Origin: Haloarcula pellucida
GTDB lineage: Archaea; Halobacteriota; Halobacteria; Halobacteriales; Haloarculaceae
Direction of reading: 5' to 3'
Length of the DNA: 64,000 nt
NCBI RefSeq assembly: GCF_014647235.1
Contig: NZ_BMOU01000001.1
Span: 786,262 to 850,261, forward strand
Made by a program: the position numbers and the translations under genes. Positions within the stretch are counted from its first letter, which is position 1. Each line of letters starts with the position of its first letter. Under the pieces are notes generated by a model. That model did no database searches and was not told the DNA's origin. It saw only the letters and a program-made list of their open reading frames with translations. Shown here in pieces: positions 51,071-61,174 of the stretch.

Positions 51071-52147
51071 TTACGGCAGCGGGATCCAGACGGACGTCGG
51101 GAAGACGCCGACGATGGCCAGCACGCCGATGATGAACGTCGCGATGACGATAGCTGCCGCGGGTGGGTCAAAGTGGGTGTCAGAGTGCGCATAGAAGATA
51201 CGCTGGACGACTTCGCCAGCGAGTGCGCCGATGAGTCCGAACACCGCTGCGGCGATTATCTGGACCGGTTCGCCACCGAGGGGTGCGACGGCGAGCGCCG
51301 CCGTGCTGGCGGGCAAGGTCATGTGGTGGGTGACCGGAATCTTCTCGACGCCGAGGTTCAGGAACGTCAGCGACGCCGCGGAGATGCCGAACCCGAGGAA
51401 CGCGCTCCCGGTGACGATGGCGATCCAGCCGCCGAGCAGGCCGGCGACGATGCCTATCGTGGCGACGTTGGCCCACTTGTACTGGTGGGGGAGCCACGGT
51501 TCGACGGCCAGACGCGTGGCGCTGACCGTGCCGCCGTCGGTGGCGACGCGCTCTTCACCCTTCTCGAAGGGCGACATGTCGAGGACGTTGCGGTTGCCGG
51601 CACCCACGATGGGGTAGCCAAAGACGAGTCGGTGGGCAACGGCCGAGAGGACCACGGCGATTGCGATGGGGTCCCACGGCGCGCCGATGGCACCCGAGAC
51701 GCGAGTGATGACGAGACCGAGGATGCCAAAGAGACCACCGACTGCGAGGATGTCCGGGCGGGTGCCCAGCGCGTACGCGATGTCCTTCGCGGGGTGGTAG
51801 TCACCGTCGGCCGGTTCCGGGAGCCCATCGTTCTTCGCGGCGTAGGCGGCCGCCGCCGCACCGGCCGCAAAGGAGATGTGTGGGCCAAAGACCGGACCGA
51901 AGGCGATAGAGCCAGTGACGCCGACGCCGATTTCGCCGGCGGGGATATCCGAGACCGTCCCGAGTTCGGCGACGAGGATGTTCACCGCCTCGCCAGCGAT
52001 GACCATGAAGCCGGTGAAACAGAACGCCGGCAGCGCCCCGATAGCGGCCCCGAACGCGCCGCCCGCGAAGGCGGCGAGCAGGAGCGCGATGAAGCGCGGC
52101 ACTTCGACGCCGAACAGCGGAATCTGAAGGAGCAGGTCGGCCGCCAT
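51071..52147 (-). CDS. Multi-span membrane protein, putative glycerol permease in the glpK operon
   Basis: 358 residues with about nine to ten hydrophobic segments, Gly/Ala-rich (FIALLLAAFAGGAFGAAIGALPAF near the start, ATFIIGVLAIVGVFPTSVWIPLP at the end, quoted only as short parts). It has GPVFGPHISFAAGAAAAAYAAK in a loop-helix around residue 85-105. It is not a GlpF aquaglyceroporin: the NPA boxes are missing. It starts 3 bases after the glpK stop, and I recall haloarchaeal glp clusters carrying a similar membrane gene. A glycerol uptake facilitator or transporter is the best inference; direct evidence is lacking. Confidence 0.68.
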   Translation of the reverse strand: MAADLLLQIPLFGVEVPRFIALLLAAFAGGAFGAAIGALPAFCFTGFMVIAGEAVNILVAELGTVSDIPAGEIGVGVTGSIAFGPVFGPHISFAAGAAAAAYAAKNDGLPEPADGDYHPAKDIAYALGTRPDILAVGGLFGILGLVITRVSGAIGAPWDPIAIAVVLSAVAHRLVFGYPIVGAGNRNVLDMSPFEKGEERVATDGGTVSATRLAVEPWLPHQYKWANVATIGIVAGLLGGWIAIVTGSAFLGFGISAASLTFLNLGVEKIPVTHHMTLPASTAALAVAPLGGEPVQIIAAAVFGLIGALAGEVVQRIFYAHSDTHFDPPAAAIVIATFIIGVLAIVGVFPTSVWIPLP

Positions 52148-52150
52148 CCG

Positions 52151-53683
52151 TTACTCCTCCTTGGCCCAGTCCAGCGAGCGGTCGACGGCGTCGTCCCACC
52201 GGCTGTACAGTTTGTCGACTTCGTCGGCATTCTTCTCGGGGCTGAACTCGCGGTCGATCTGCCAGTTATCGCGGAGTTCGTCCACGGTGTCCCAGTAGCC
52301 GACGGCCAGACCCGCGGCGTAGGCAGAGCCGAGCGCGGTGGTTTCGTCGACTTCCGGACGGGCGATGTCCGTCTGGATGATGTCGGACTGCAGTTGACAG
52401 AGGAAGTTGTTCTTGACCGCACCACCGTCGACGCGCAGCGACGTCGTCTCGACGCCGGAGTCGGCCTCCATGGCCTCGGCCACGTCACGCGTCTGGTACG
52501 CGATGGATTCGAGGGTGGCACGCACGATGTGTTCCTTCCGGGTCCCACGCGTCATGCCGACGATGGTCCCGCGGGCGCGGCCGTCCCAGTGCGGGGCGCC
52601 GAGGCCCGTAAAGGCCGGCACCATGTAGACGCCGTCGGTCGAGTCGACCGAGCGGGCCAGTTCCGCCGTCTGGGCGGCGTTGTTGATGAGGTCGACGTCT
52701 TCGAGCCACTCGATGGCGGCACCGGTGATGAAGATAGCGCCCTCCAGGGCGTACTGAACGGGTTCGCCGGACATCTGGAACCCGATGGTCGTCAGGAGCC
52801 CGTGGTCGGATTTGACGGCCTCCGTGCCGGTGTTCATCAGGTAGAACGAACCGGTTCCGTAGGTGTTCTTCGCGTCACCCTCGTCGAAACAGGTCTGGCC
52901 GAACAACGCGGCCTGCTGGTCGCCCAGCGCGCCCGCGACGGGAATCTCCTCGCCGAGGAAGCCGTCGGGGTCCGTGGTCCCGTAGTACTCCTCGTCGGAG
53001 GACGGACGGACCTCCGGCACCATGGACTCGGGCACGCCGAACTCGTCTAAGAGTTCGTCGTCCCACTCGAGGTCCCGGATGTTGTACAGCATCGTCCGCG
53101 ACGCGTTGGTGACGTCCGTGATGTGGTTCCCGGTGAGGTTGTAGATGAGCCACGTGTCGATAGTCCCCATCATGAGCTCGCCGGCCTCGGCGCGGTCCTG
53201 CAGGTCCTCCCCACGGGAGCTCTGCATCTTGAGCGGCTCGGCGTTCTCGAGAATCCACTCGGTCTTCGTCGCAGAGAAGTACGCGTCACACTCGAGGCCG
53301 GTCTTCTCGCGAATCTCCTCGACTTTGCCGGCCTCCTGAATCTCTTCGACGCGGTCGGTCGTCCGGCGGTCCTGCCAGACGAGGGCGTTGTGGACCGGCT
53401 TTCCGGTCTCTCTGTCCCACACGACGGTCGTCTCACGCTGGTTCGTGATGCCCAGCGCCTCTAGCTGGCTGGCTTCGAGGCCGCCCTCGTCGAGGCCCCG
53501 CCTGACGACTTCCTGCGTGTTCTCCCAGATTTCGAGCGGGTCGTGTTCTACCCAGCCCGGCTCCGGGTAGATCTGTTCGTGCTTCTCGTACGCGTTGGCG
53601 ACCACCTGACCGCTGTGGTCGAATACCATGAAGCGCGTACCGGTCGTACCTTGGTCGATCGAACCGACGTATGTGTCTGCCAT
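52151..53683 (-). CDS. glpK: Glycerol kinase
   Basis: 510 residues, typical length of the FGGY glycerol kinases. N-terminal phosphate motif SIDQGTTGTRFMVFD (8-22), QRETTVVWDRETG region (around 82), GDQQAALFGQTCF (around 250), the GTGSFYLMNTG ATP site (around 275), and C-terminal LRVDGGAVKNNFLCQLQSD (around 410). It phosphorylates glycerol to sn-glycerol 3-phosphate, the substrate of GlpABC encoded at 56.7-61 kb. It lies first in a minus-strand operon with the putative permease. An inverted repeat bracketing the TATA region (53731-53775) suggests tight control. Confidence 0.97.
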   Translation of the reverse strand: MADTYVGSIDQGTTGTRFMVFDHSGQVVANAYEKHEQIYPEPGWVEHDPLEIWENTQEVVRRGLDEGGLEASQLEALGITNQRETTVVWDRETGKPVHNALVWQDRRTTDRVEEIQEAGKVEEIREKTGLECDAYFSATKTEWILENAEPLKMQSSRGEDLQDRAEAGELMMGTIDTWLIYNLTGNHITDVTNASRTMLYNIRDLEWDDELLDEFGVPESMVPEVRPSSDEEYYGTTDPDGFLGEEIPVAGALGDQQAALFGQTCFDEGDAKNTYGTGSFYLMNTGTEAVKSDHGLLTTIGFQMSGEPVQYALEGAIFITGAAIEWLEDVDLINNAAQTAELARSVDSTDGVYMVPAFTGLGAPHWDGRARGTIVGMTRGTRKEHIVRATLESIAYQTRDVAEAMEADSGVETTSLRVDGGAVKNNFLCQLQSDIIQTDIARPEVDETTALGSAYAAGLAVGYWDTVDELRDNWQIDREFSPEKNADEVDKLYSRWDDAVDRSLDWAKEE

Positions 53684-53730
53684 TGGTGTGTTCTCCGTTC
53701 GGGCGAGTCTTGTTTATCCAAGACTCCACC

Positions 53731-53775
53731 TTGTGAGTAAACAATATAGTGAATCATTATAAAGATTACTCACAA
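53731..53775 (-). promoter_or_regulatory. glpK promoter with perfect 10-bp inverted repeat
   Basis: TTGTGAGTAA (53731-53740) and TTACTCACAA (53766-53775) are perfect inverted copies separated by 25 bases. The spacer holds, on the minus strand, CTTTATAATG and CTATATTG, both good TATA boxes, at about 75 and 65 nt ahead of the glpK ATG (53683). A dimeric or tetrameric regulator gripping both arms would cover the TATA box, a repressor geometry. The natural regulator would respond to glycerol or glycerol 3-phosphate and is not encoded in the window. Confidence 0.65.
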
Positions 53776-53790
53776 TGCCGGGCCGGAGAT

Positions 53791-53800
53791 AAAAAATACG
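53791..53800 (-). terminator. T-run after the chemoreceptor-UgpB gene
   Basis: On the minus strand CGTATTTTTT lies about 15-25 bases after the stop codon of the gene at 53815-56355, in the position of an archaeal oligo-T terminator. It separates that transcript from the glpK promoter. Confidence 0.5.
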
Positions 53801-53814
53801 AAATGATTCTTCTT

Positions 53815-56355
53815 TCACTTCGACGCGTACGTTCGGAGTCGTTTCTCTACCCGTTCGTTGACGCGTGCCAACTCCTCGCTCACTTCCTCGACGTTCGTAA
53901 TGTGGTCGATACCCTCTTCGATAATCGTCCGCACGCTGTCGAAGGGACCTATCTGGGCGCCGCGGGTCGCCGTCGTGTCCGTCGTGGCGACCAACTGGTC
54001 GAACGCGGTGGCGTAGTGCGGGTTCTCCTCGAACCACCCGTCGGATCGTAGCTTCGGAATCGCCGCCTCGCTGACCGGGAAGTACCCCGTCTCGCGGTGC
54101 CAGCGCATCTGCTGTTCCGGTCGGGTGAGCCACGTCAGGAACCGACTGACCGCGTTCTGCGTCTCTCGGGGCAAGTCGTCGCTGACCCACAGCGACGCCC
54201 CGCCGACGAGGACACCGGTCCGCTCGTCCTCGACCGGGAGCCTCCCGGTCCCGACGTCGAAGTCCGCCCCAGACTCGATGGCCTGTAACGACGACGAGGA
54301 CCCGACGACCATCGCGGCTTTTCCGTCGTGGAACGCGTTCCTCGCCTTGCCCCGGGCCTCGATGCCGGGGTCCAGATAGAGGCCGTCGTCCGCCATGCCG
54401 ACCCACCACTCGACGAGCGACTGGCCGAACTCGCCGTCGAGGTTCGCCGACCGTGGCACGCCGGTACGGCCGTTCTCGTTGTCCACCAGCAATTCGTCTG
54501 CCTCCGCGAACCACTGCTCGACGAACCACGAGTAGTTCGCGAACGTGATGCCGTAGTCCGCGTCGGTCTGTGAGACGAGTTGCTCGGCGGCGCTGCGGAC
54601 CGCATCGAACGTCTGGGGCGGCGAGTCTGGATCGAGTCCCGCTTTGCGGAATCCGTCCCGGTTGTACGCGAGGACGGGGTTCGATGCGTTGAACGGGAGC
54701 GACTGCAACTGGCCGTCCATGCGGTAGTAGTTCGAGACGGGGTCGAGGAGCGAGTCGATGTGGTCCGACGGGAGCAACTGTTCGACGGGCACGAAATATT
54801 CACTCTCGCGTGCGCGCGTACTACCGATCTCGAAAATCTGTGCGATGGTGGGGCCGGCCCCGGCAGCGGCGGCGTCCAGCGTCGCTTCGAGCGTCCCGCG
54901 ATAGCTCCCCTTCGAGGTCAGCGAGATGCTGATGCTCTCGGTCTCCGATTCGAACTCGTTCGCGAGCGATTCGAGTACCAGAGCCTTCTCACCGCCCATC
55001 GCGTGCCAGAACTCGACGACGGTCTCGTCCGCGCCCGCCGTCGACTCCGCTCCGGCGAGTTCGAACCGGTCGAGGGTGCGCTCCAGTGACTCGGCCCGTT
55101 CGGTGAGCGTCGAGACCCGAGTCGAGACCTCGGCTAGTTCCGTCGTCTGTTCCTGTGCGGCGTCGGCCGCCGTGTCTGCCTCCTCGGCGGTCCGGTCGCT
55201 GATCTCGCCGACTTCGTCGACCATCGAGACGACTTCCTGGGTCGACTGGGCCTGCGTGTCGGTCGCGTCGTCTATCTCCTGGACGCTCGCGTCCACGTCG
55301 TCCACACGCTGGACGACGGCGTCGAGTTCGTCGAGCGCCCGGTCGACGGCCCCGTGCGTGCTCTCGACGGTGGTCCGGGTGTGGTGCATCTCCTCGACCG
55401 TCGCCTCGGCGTGGTCGTGTACCCTGTCGATGGAGGACGCTATCTCGTCGGTCGCCCGCTTCGTCTCGCTGGCGAGGTTCTTCACCTCGTTGGCGACGAC
55501 GGTGAACCCGTCTCCCTCGGCCCCGGCGCGTGCGGCCTCGATGTTGGCGTTGAGCGCCAGTATGTTGGTCTGGTCCGCGACGTCGGTGATGAACTCGACG
55601 ATGTCCTCGATGTCGGTCATGAGTTCGTTCAGTCGTTCGACCTTCTTGGCCGTCTCCTCGGCGTGCCTCGTCAGTTGGTCGAGTTCCGCCATCGCGTCGC
55701 CGGCGGCTTCTTGTGCCGTCGAACCCCGACTGCTCGCCTCCTTCGAGGTGTCGGCTACCTCGTTGGCGGACGCGGCGATTTCCTCGATAGTGGCCGAGAG
55801 ACTCCGCATCTCGTCGGAGATGTCCTGAATGCGCTCGCTCTGGGTTCGGGACCCCGCCGAAATCTCGTCGACGGCACCGCTGACGTCCCTGCTGGAGCCT
55901 TTCACGCTATCGAGTCGGTCGTCGACCCGTTCGGTGGCCGAAGAGACCTGTTCGCTGAACGACGCCATCCGGTCGACCGTCTCGCGCCACTCCGAGACGA
56001 GGTCGTCGTACGCGTCGTAGAGGCCCGCTGCGCGGTCGGTCGGTGGCGTCCCGGGCGTCGCAGTGAGGTCACCGTCCGCGTTCGCCTCGGCGACGGTCGC
56101 CAGTCGCTCGACGGCCGCTTCGAGGTCGTTCCGTCTGGCACGTTCGGCTGCGAGTTCGGCTTCGAGACGCGCTATCTCTCGTGTCGCGGCCGATTTTGGC
56201 TCGGTTGTAGTCTCGCCGACCGAGTCGTCGGCCGCGGTTCCCGATTCGTCGGCGTCCGTCGCCGAGTCGTTGGCTCGACGGTCCGAGCGGTGGTCTGCCG
56301 TCCCGCCGTCGGTTTCGACGGCTGGCTCGCTCCGGAACGGGTACCTGTCAGTCAT
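53815..56355 (-). CDS. Soluble chemoreceptor fused to a UgpB-like glycerol-3-phosphate-binding domain
   Basis: 846 residues, no membrane span and no signal. Residues 1-55 are acidic low complexity; 56-105 form a coiled coil with a HAMP-like [10 protein letters not shown]. Residues 110-435 are a full methyl-accepting signalling hairpin with the conserved tip [18 protein letters not shown] (261-278) and [12 protein letters not shown] after it. Residues about 443-846 are a complete UgpB-type binding domain: [27 protein letters not shown] (718-724) and [10 protein letters not shown] (752-761). Ligand positions that I recall for E. coli UgpB have counterparts (E509, S558, S686-S689, Y758, R809). 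Set between glpK and glpABC, it probably reports cytosolic glycerol 3-phosphate to CheA. GGAGG about 10 nt upstream is a ribosome-binding site. Confidence 0.88.
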   Translation of the reverse strand: MTDRYPFRSEPAVETDGGTADHRSDRRANDSATDADESGTAADDSVGETTTEPKSAATREIARLEAELAAERARRNDLEAAVERLATVAEANADGDLTATPGTPPTDRAAGLYDAYDDLVSEWRETVDRMASFSEQVSSATERVDDRLDSVKGSSRDVSGAVDEISAGSRTQSERIQDISDEMRSLSATIEEIAASANEVADTSKEASSRGSTAQEAAGDAMAELDQLTRHAEETAKKVERLNELMTDIEDIVEFITDVADQTNILALNANIEAARAGAEGDGFTVVANEVKNLASETKRATDEIASSIDRVHDHAEATVEEMHHTRTTVESTHGAVDRALDELDAVVQRVDDVDASVQEIDDATDTQAQSTQEVVSMVDEVGEISDRTAEEADTAADAAQEQTTELAEVSTRVSTLTERAESLERTLDRFELAGAESTAGADETVVEFWHAMGGEKALVLESLANEFESETESISISLTSKGSYRGTLEATLDAAAAGAGPTIAQIFEIGSTRARESEYFVPVEQLLPSDHIDSLLDPVSNYYRMDGQLQSLPFNASNPVLAYNRDGFRKAGLDPDSPPQTFDAVRSAAEQLVSQTDADYGITFANYSWFVEQWFAEADELLVDNENGRTGVPRSANLDGEFGQSLVEWWVGMADDGLYLDPGIEARGKARNAFHDGKAAMVVGSSSSLQAIESGADFDVGTGRLPVEDERTGVLVGGASLWVSDDLPRETQNAVSRFLTWLTRPEQQMRWHRETGYFPVSEAAIPKLRSDGWFEENPHYATAFDQLVATTDTTATRGAQIGPFDSVRTIIEEGIDHITNVEEVSEELARVNERVEKRLRTYASK

Positions 56356-56688
56356 ACCTGTTTGTCCTCCCGTGTCTCGAATCCTACCATGTTAATCCGT
56401 GCCTCAGTAATCAAACATAATCGTATATAATAGTTACTGGTAACGCCGTGCCGATAGTAATTATGGTATGATTGCCGTACTCACGCCCTCATCTGGGCGA
56501 ATTCTCTCGTTTTAGGCGCTTAGAGCGCGAAATAGTCTGTCGGGGGTCGACGTCGGGGTGAGACGGACTATGCGTGTCTACAACTCACACAACAGCCGAG
56601 ACGATCATGATTACCAATAAAATTTACTGGCGAACCCCGGTTCAACGGTAAAATAAAGTGGGTGCGCTCCAAAACGCAGGTATAACAG
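56356..56688. promoter_or_regulatory. 333-base divergent promoter region, chemoreceptor-UgpB versus glpABC
   Basis: Minus strand: CTATTATATACG (56421-56432) is the TATA box of the chemoreceptor gene, with GTTAC-TG-GTAAC (56433-56444) just upstream, a probable regulator or BRE-proximal site; the mRNA would have a leader of about 45 nt. Plus strand: GGTAAAATAAAG (56648-56659) lies about 30 nt before the glpA ATG. A GCGCT-TAG-AGCGC hairpin at 56516-56528 lies between. The rest is AT-rich without a gene. Confidence 0.55.
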
Positions 56689-58419
56689 ATGGTATCGACA
56701 CCACACATCGCCGTCATCGGCGGCGGTTCGACCGGCGTGGGCATCGCCCGTGACCTCGCGATGCGAGGGCTCGACGTGACGCTCGTCGAGCAGGGGAACC
56801 TCACACACGGGACGACCGGCCGGATGCACGGCCTGCTTCACAGCGGCGGGCGATACGCTGTCTCCGACCAGGCCAGCGCCACGGAGTGTATCGAAGAGAA
56901 CCGCGTCCTCCGGGATATCGCCAGTCACTGCGTCGAGATGACCGGCGGGATGTTCGTCAAGCGCCCCGAAGACTCCGAGGAGTACTTTCAGGAGAAGTTA
57001 CAGGGGTGCAAGGAGTGCGGTATCCCCGCGGAAGTCGTCTCCGGCGAGGAAGCCCGGCAGATGGAGCCACACCTCGCGAAAGACGTCGAGAAGGCCATTA
57101 CGGTCCCCGACGGGGCTATCGATCCGTTCCGCCTCGTCGTCGCCAACGCCGCCAGCGCACAGGAACACGGCGCGCGCATCGAGACGCACTCGAAGGTGAC
57201 GGACCTCCTCGTCGAGGACGACGAAGTGGTCGGCCTCGAAGTCGAACACGCTTCCGGACCGGGCAAGCGCGTCCACGGCACCGAGGGCGGCACCGAGGCG
57301 ATCCGTGCGGACTACGTCGTCAACGCGACGGGCGCGTGGGCCGGTCGTATCGGTGACATGGCCGGCCTCGACATCGCCGTCCGCCCATCGAAGGGCGTGA
57401 TGACCATCATGAACGTCCGACAGGTCGATACGGTCATCAACCGTTGCCGGCCGAAGGGCGACGCCGACATCGTGGTCCCCCACGAGACGACGGCCATCCT
57501 CGGGACGACGGACGAGGAAGTCGAGGACCCGGAGGACTACCCCGAGGAGCAGTGGGAGGTCGACCTGATGATAGAGACGCTGTCGGAACTGATTCCGATG
57601 CTCGAAGAGGCCCGGACGATTCGCTCGTTCTGGGGCGTCCGACCGCTGTACGAACCCCCGGACGTCGGCAGCGAGGACCCGACCGACATCACGCGGGACT
57701 TCTTCCTGCTGGACCACGAGGAACGCGACGACCTGCCGGGCATGACGAGCATCGTCGGCGGGAAGTTCACCACCTACCGGATGATGGGCGAGCAGATTTC
57801 CGATCACGTCTGCGGGAAGTTCGGCATCGACGCCGCGTGTCGGACCGCAGACGTTCCGCTGCCCGGCAGCGAGGACTTCTCTGTCCTCCGGGACTACATG
57901 GACGAGTTCGGCCTCCGGTCGCCCATCGGTCGCCGGAGCGTCGAACGACTCGGCTCCCGGGCCGACGAGGTACTGAAGACGGACGGCCCGAACCCGACTG
58001 TCTGTGAGTGTGAGGGCGTCACTCGCGCCGAGATTCAGGACGCCATCGGGCAGTCCGGCTCGGACCTCAACGCCGTCCGTATTCGCACTCGCGCCTCGAT
58101 GGGGAACTGTCAGGGCGGCATCTGTACCCACCGGATGGCCAGCGAACTTCACGGCGAGTACGACGAGAGCGTCGTCCGCGACGCGTGGGACGAACTACTG
58201 CAGGAACGCTGGAAGGGCCAACGGCACGCCCTCTGGGGCGAGCAACTCTCACAGGCGGCGCTGAACTACGCGCTGCACGCGACGACCCAGAACCGCGACA
58301 ACGACCCCGCCGGAGGGGACCCGGTCGACTTCGCCGCGTTCGACACCGGCGTCGACCACACCGGCGATTCCGGCCCGGCCGACGTCGCCGCCGACGGGGG
58401 GACGCCCGATGGCGATTGA
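56689..58419 (+). CDS. glpA: Anaerobic-type glycerol-3-phosphate dehydrogenase subunit A
   Basis: 576 residues. FAD-binding DAO fold with [18 protein letters not shown] near the N-terminus, [14 protein letters not shown] (around 44-57), [11 protein letters not shown] (around 208), [15 protein letters not shown] (around 356). A C-terminal BFD-like [2Fe-2S] region carries Cys pairs in [11 protein letters not shown] (around 440) and [12 protein letters not shown] (around 468). It oxidises sn-glycerol 3-phosphate to dihydroxyacetone phosphate. GlpABC is the main haloarchaeal glycerol 3-phosphate dehydrogenase. The glpB start overlaps its 3' end by 11 bases, and glpC follows. Confidence 0.97.
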   Translation: MVSTPHIAVIGGGSTGVGIARDLAMRGLDVTLVEQGNLTHGTTGRMHGLLHSGGRYAVSDQASATECIEENRVLRDIASHCVEMTGGMFVKRPEDSEEYFQEKLQGCKECGIPAEVVSGEEARQMEPHLAKDVEKAITVPDGAIDPFRLVVANAASAQEHGARIETHSKVTDLLVEDDEVVGLEVEHASGPGKRVHGTEGGTEAIRADYVVNATGAWAGRIGDMAGLDIAVRPSKGVMTIMNVRQVDTVINRCRPKGDADIVVPHETTAILGTTDEEVEDPEDYPEEQWEVDLMIETLSELIPMLEEARTIRSFWGVRPLYEPPDVGSEDPTDITRDFFLLDHEERDDLPGMTSIVGGKFTTYRMMGEQISDHVCGKFGIDAACRTADVPLPGSEDFSVLRDYMDEFGLRSPIGRRSVERLGSRADEVLKTDGPNPTVCECEGVTRAEIQDAIGQSGSDLNAVRIRTRASMGNCQGGICTHRMASELHGEYDESVVRDAWDELLQERWKGQRHALWGEQLSQAALNYALHATTQNRDNDPAGGDPVDFAAFDTGVDHTGDSGPADVAADGGTPDGD

Positions 58420-59680
58420 GTCAGAGATTCTCGTCGTCGGCGGTGGGCTAGCCGGTCTCTCAAGCGCCCTCGCGGCCGCCCGCGACGGTGCCGACGTCCG
58501 CCTCGTCTCCTACAAGCAGAGCACGCTCCGGCAGGCGTCCGGGTTGGTCGACCTCCTCGGATACACGCCCGACGGGGAGGGCCCACTGACCGACCCCTAC
58601 GCCGCGATGGCCGACCTGCCCGCCTCTCACCCGTACCAGACCGTCGGTGTCGAGACGGTCAGGGAGGCGATGGCGATGTTCGACGAGGTCAGCGATTACG
58701 AGGGTGGCCACACCGACACCAACGCCCTCCTGCCCACCCACGGCGGGAGTATCAAACCCACCGCCCGCTACCCACGCGGCGCGGCGGCAGGGCTGGCGAG
58801 CGACGACCGGGACACCCTGCTTGTCGGCATCGAGGCGATGACGGACTTCGACGCGCCACACGTCGCCGACCACCTCGACGCCGTCGGCGTCCCGTTCGGC
58901 GTGCGCGGCGAGACCATCCGGTTCCCGGGCGACCTACGAGCGGACGCGAAGGTCACCCGCTACGCGAAACTGCTGGACACGAACGGCGAGGTGGCGGTGC
59001 GCGGCCGGAACGTCCCGGCACGCGAGGCCCTCGCACAGCGCGTGAACCCGCTCGTCGAGGACGCGGAGCGCGTCGGCTTCCCGGCGATTCTGGGCGACGA
59101 CAACCCCGGTGCCATCCGCGACGCCCTCGGCGACCAGATGGGCGTCGACGTGTTCGAGGTCCCGATGGGCCCGCCGTCCCTGCCGGGCCTGCGACTCGAA
59201 GACAGACTGTTCGAGGCGTTGGACGAGAGCGGCGCGAGTTTCGAGACCGGCAACCCCATCGTCGACTTCGATGGTGACGGGCACGTAGAGCGCGTCTTCA
59301 TGGAGAAGAACGGCGCTCGAATCCCGCTCTCGGCCGACCAGTACGTCCTCGCGACCGGCGGCCTCGTCGGGAAGGGCGTCGAGTCCGACCGTGAGGGCGT
59401 CAGCGAACCCGTCTTCGACTGTCACGTCCCCCACAGCGACGACCGGTACGACTGGTTCGACACGGCCGTCTTCGGCGACCATCCGTTCGCCGGGTTCGGC
59501 GTCGAGACGGACGACGACCTGCGACCGCTGTCCGCGGACGGCGACGTGGAGTTCGACAACCTTCGGGCCGCGGGCAGCGTCCTCGGCGGCTACGACTTCG
59601 CGGCGGAGAAATCGGGGAGCGGCGTCTCGATTGCGACAGGCTACGCGGCGGGCGCGAGCGCCGCAGCGGAGGTACGATGA
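58409..59680 (+). CDS. glpB: Glycerol-3-phosphate dehydrogenase subunit B
   Basis: 423 residues. FAD/FMN-binding Rossmann start [29 protein letters not shown] (core [10 protein letters not shown] at 10-19). The central part has [20 protein letters not shown] near 110, and a C-terminal [26 protein letters not shown] is typical of GlpB. The subunit links GlpA to the iron-sulfur subunit GlpC in electron transfer to the quinone pool. It overlaps glpA by 11 bases and glpC by 4 bases (ATGA), so the three subunits are translated as a unit. Confidence 0.95.
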   Translation: MAIESEILVVGGGLAGLSSALAAARDGADVRLVSYKQSTLRQASGLVDLLGYTPDGEGPLTDPYAAMADLPASHPYQTVGVETVREAMAMFDEVSDYEGGHTDTNALLPTHGGSIKPTARYPRGAAAGLASDDRDTLLVGIEAMTDFDAPHVADHLDAVGVPFGVRGETIRFPGDLRADAKVTRYAKLLDTNGEVAVRGRNVPAREALAQRVNPLVEDAERVGFPAILGDDNPGAIRDALGDQMGVDVFEVPMGPPSLPGLRLEDRLFEALDESGASFETGNPIVDFDGDGHVERVFMEKNGARIPLSADQYVLATGGLVGKGVESDREGVSEPVFDCHVPHSDDRYDWFDTAVFGDHPFAGFGVETDDDLRPLSADGDVEFDNLRAAGSVLGGYDFAAEKSGSGVSIATGYAAGASAAAEVR

Positions 59681-61044
59681 GCGACGCACAACCTACAGAC
59701 TTCGACCCAGTGGAACCGAACACGGGCGAGGACTTCGAACCGGTCGAAGTGTTCCCCGACAGCGACGACTTCGACCTGCGACCGGGAGCGGACTCCTGCT
59801 ATAAGTGCTCGGTCTGTGATACGAACTGTCCGGTGGCGGAAGTCGACGACGACTTCCCCGGGCCGAAGTTCCAGGGCCCCGAGCAGTGGCGCCTGAAACA
59901 GACCGACGACGGCTACGAGATAGACGACTCCGTCATGTCGTGTTCGAACTGCATGCGCTGTGACTCGGCCTGTCCCTCCGGTGTCCCCCTCAGCCAGATG
60001 CACAACACCGCTCGCGGGGAGTACGTCGAGGAGCAGATGGACAAACTGTCCGTCGAGTACGTCCGCAACCGCATCCTCTCGAACTACCGCCTGTCGGCCA
60101 GCATCGCCAGCAAGGTACCCCGACTGGCGAACTTCGCGATGAACTTCGGGCCGGCCCGCTGGGCCATGGAGAAGACGATGGGCGTCACGAGCGAGCGAGA
60201 CTTCCCCGAGTTCGCCCAGCAGACGTTCCGCCAGTGGTGGGCCGCCCGCGGGGGTGCCGACGCCTCCCGAGAGAACGCGATAGAGAGCCGCGAACGCCGC
60301 GGCGAACCGGCCGAGGCCGACAAGAAAGTGGCGTACTTCCACGGCTGTTACTCCAACTACAACACGCCGGAAGTCGGCAAGGCCATGGTCCACGTCTTCG
60401 AGTACTTCGGCTACGAAGTCGTCGCCCCCGAACAGAAGTGCTCGGGGACGCCGATGTTCGCCAACGGGATGCTTGACGACGCCCGCCGGCACGCCGAGGT
60501 CAACGTCTCGTCGATGTCGGACCTCGTCGACGAGGGGTACGACGCCATCGCGTCCTGCACCTCCTGTTCGATGGCGCTCAGACAGGAGTACCCCGAACTG
60601 TTCGACATCGACGGCATCGAGGACGTCGCGTCGAACACCTACGAGGCCATCGAGTACCTCCGCATCCACGAGGACGTGAAAGGCGAGATAGAGTCGGCCG
60701 AAGTGTCCGGCGAGCTGGCCGAGGAGTTCGCCTACCACGCGCCGTGTCACGCCCGCAATCAGGGCCTCGAACGGCAGGCCGTCGAACTGTTCCGCGACCT
60801 AGACGGCGTCGGCGTCGAGGACGTCGGCGACTCCTGCTCGGGCATCTCCGGCACTTACGGCTGGAAGGAGGAGAAGTACGAGAAGTCCATGGAGATCGGC
60901 GACGAGATGTTCGAGCACATGGAACACGCCGAGGGCGAGACGGGCATGACCGAGTGTCCAACCTGTGCGATGCAGATGGAACACGGCACCGGCTACGAGA
61001 TTCGACACCCCCTCGAACTCGTCGAAGCAGCGGTGGTCGAGTAA
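59677..61044 (+). CDS. glpC: Glycerol-3-phosphate dehydrogenase iron-sulfur subunit C
   Basis: 455 residues. Two [4Fe-4S] ferredoxin motifs, CYKCSVCDTNCP near 40-51 and CSNCMRCDSACPSG near 88-101. These are followed by two CCG-type domains with KCSGTPMFANGM around 253 and HAPCHARNQG plus SCSGISGTYG around 350-395, and a final CPTCAMQ. It anchors the GlpAB dimer electronically to the membrane quinones. The N-terminus is a 35-residue acidic extension typical of haloarchaeal versions. The CCG domains parallel those of the LutB-LutA fusion at 4324, which lacks one of the cysteine pairs. Confidence 0.95.
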   Translation: MSDAQPTDFDPVEPNTGEDFEPVEVFPDSDDFDLRPGADSCYKCSVCDTNCPVAEVDDDFPGPKFQGPEQWRLKQTDDGYEIDDSVMSCSNCMRCDSACPSGVPLSQMHNTARGEYVEEQMDKLSVEYVRNRILSNYRLSASIASKVPRLANFAMNFGPARWAMEKTMGVTSERDFPEFAQQTFRQWWAARGGADASRENAIESRERRGEPAEADKKVAYFHGCYSNYNTPEVGKAMVHVFEYFGYEVVAPEQKCSGTPMFANGMLDDARRHAEVNVSSMSDLVDEGYDAIASCTSCSMALRQEYPELFDIDGIEDVASNTYEAIEYLRIHEDVKGEIESAEVSGELAEEFAYHAPCHARNQGLERQAVELFRDLDGVGVEDVGDSCSGISGTYGWKEEKYEKSMEIGDEMFEHMEHAEGETGMTECPTCAMQMEHGTGYEIRHPLELVEAAVVE

Positions 61045-61174
61045 CGGAACCGACCGCCGGATCGGCGTCGGTCCCGGCCTCGTTTTCACACCGCCGACGG
61101 CCGTGCCGTCTCGACAGTGCCGTAGCTACGCTGTCGTCACGTCCAGAAACAGTGGTAGAACGATTCGAGAGCGG

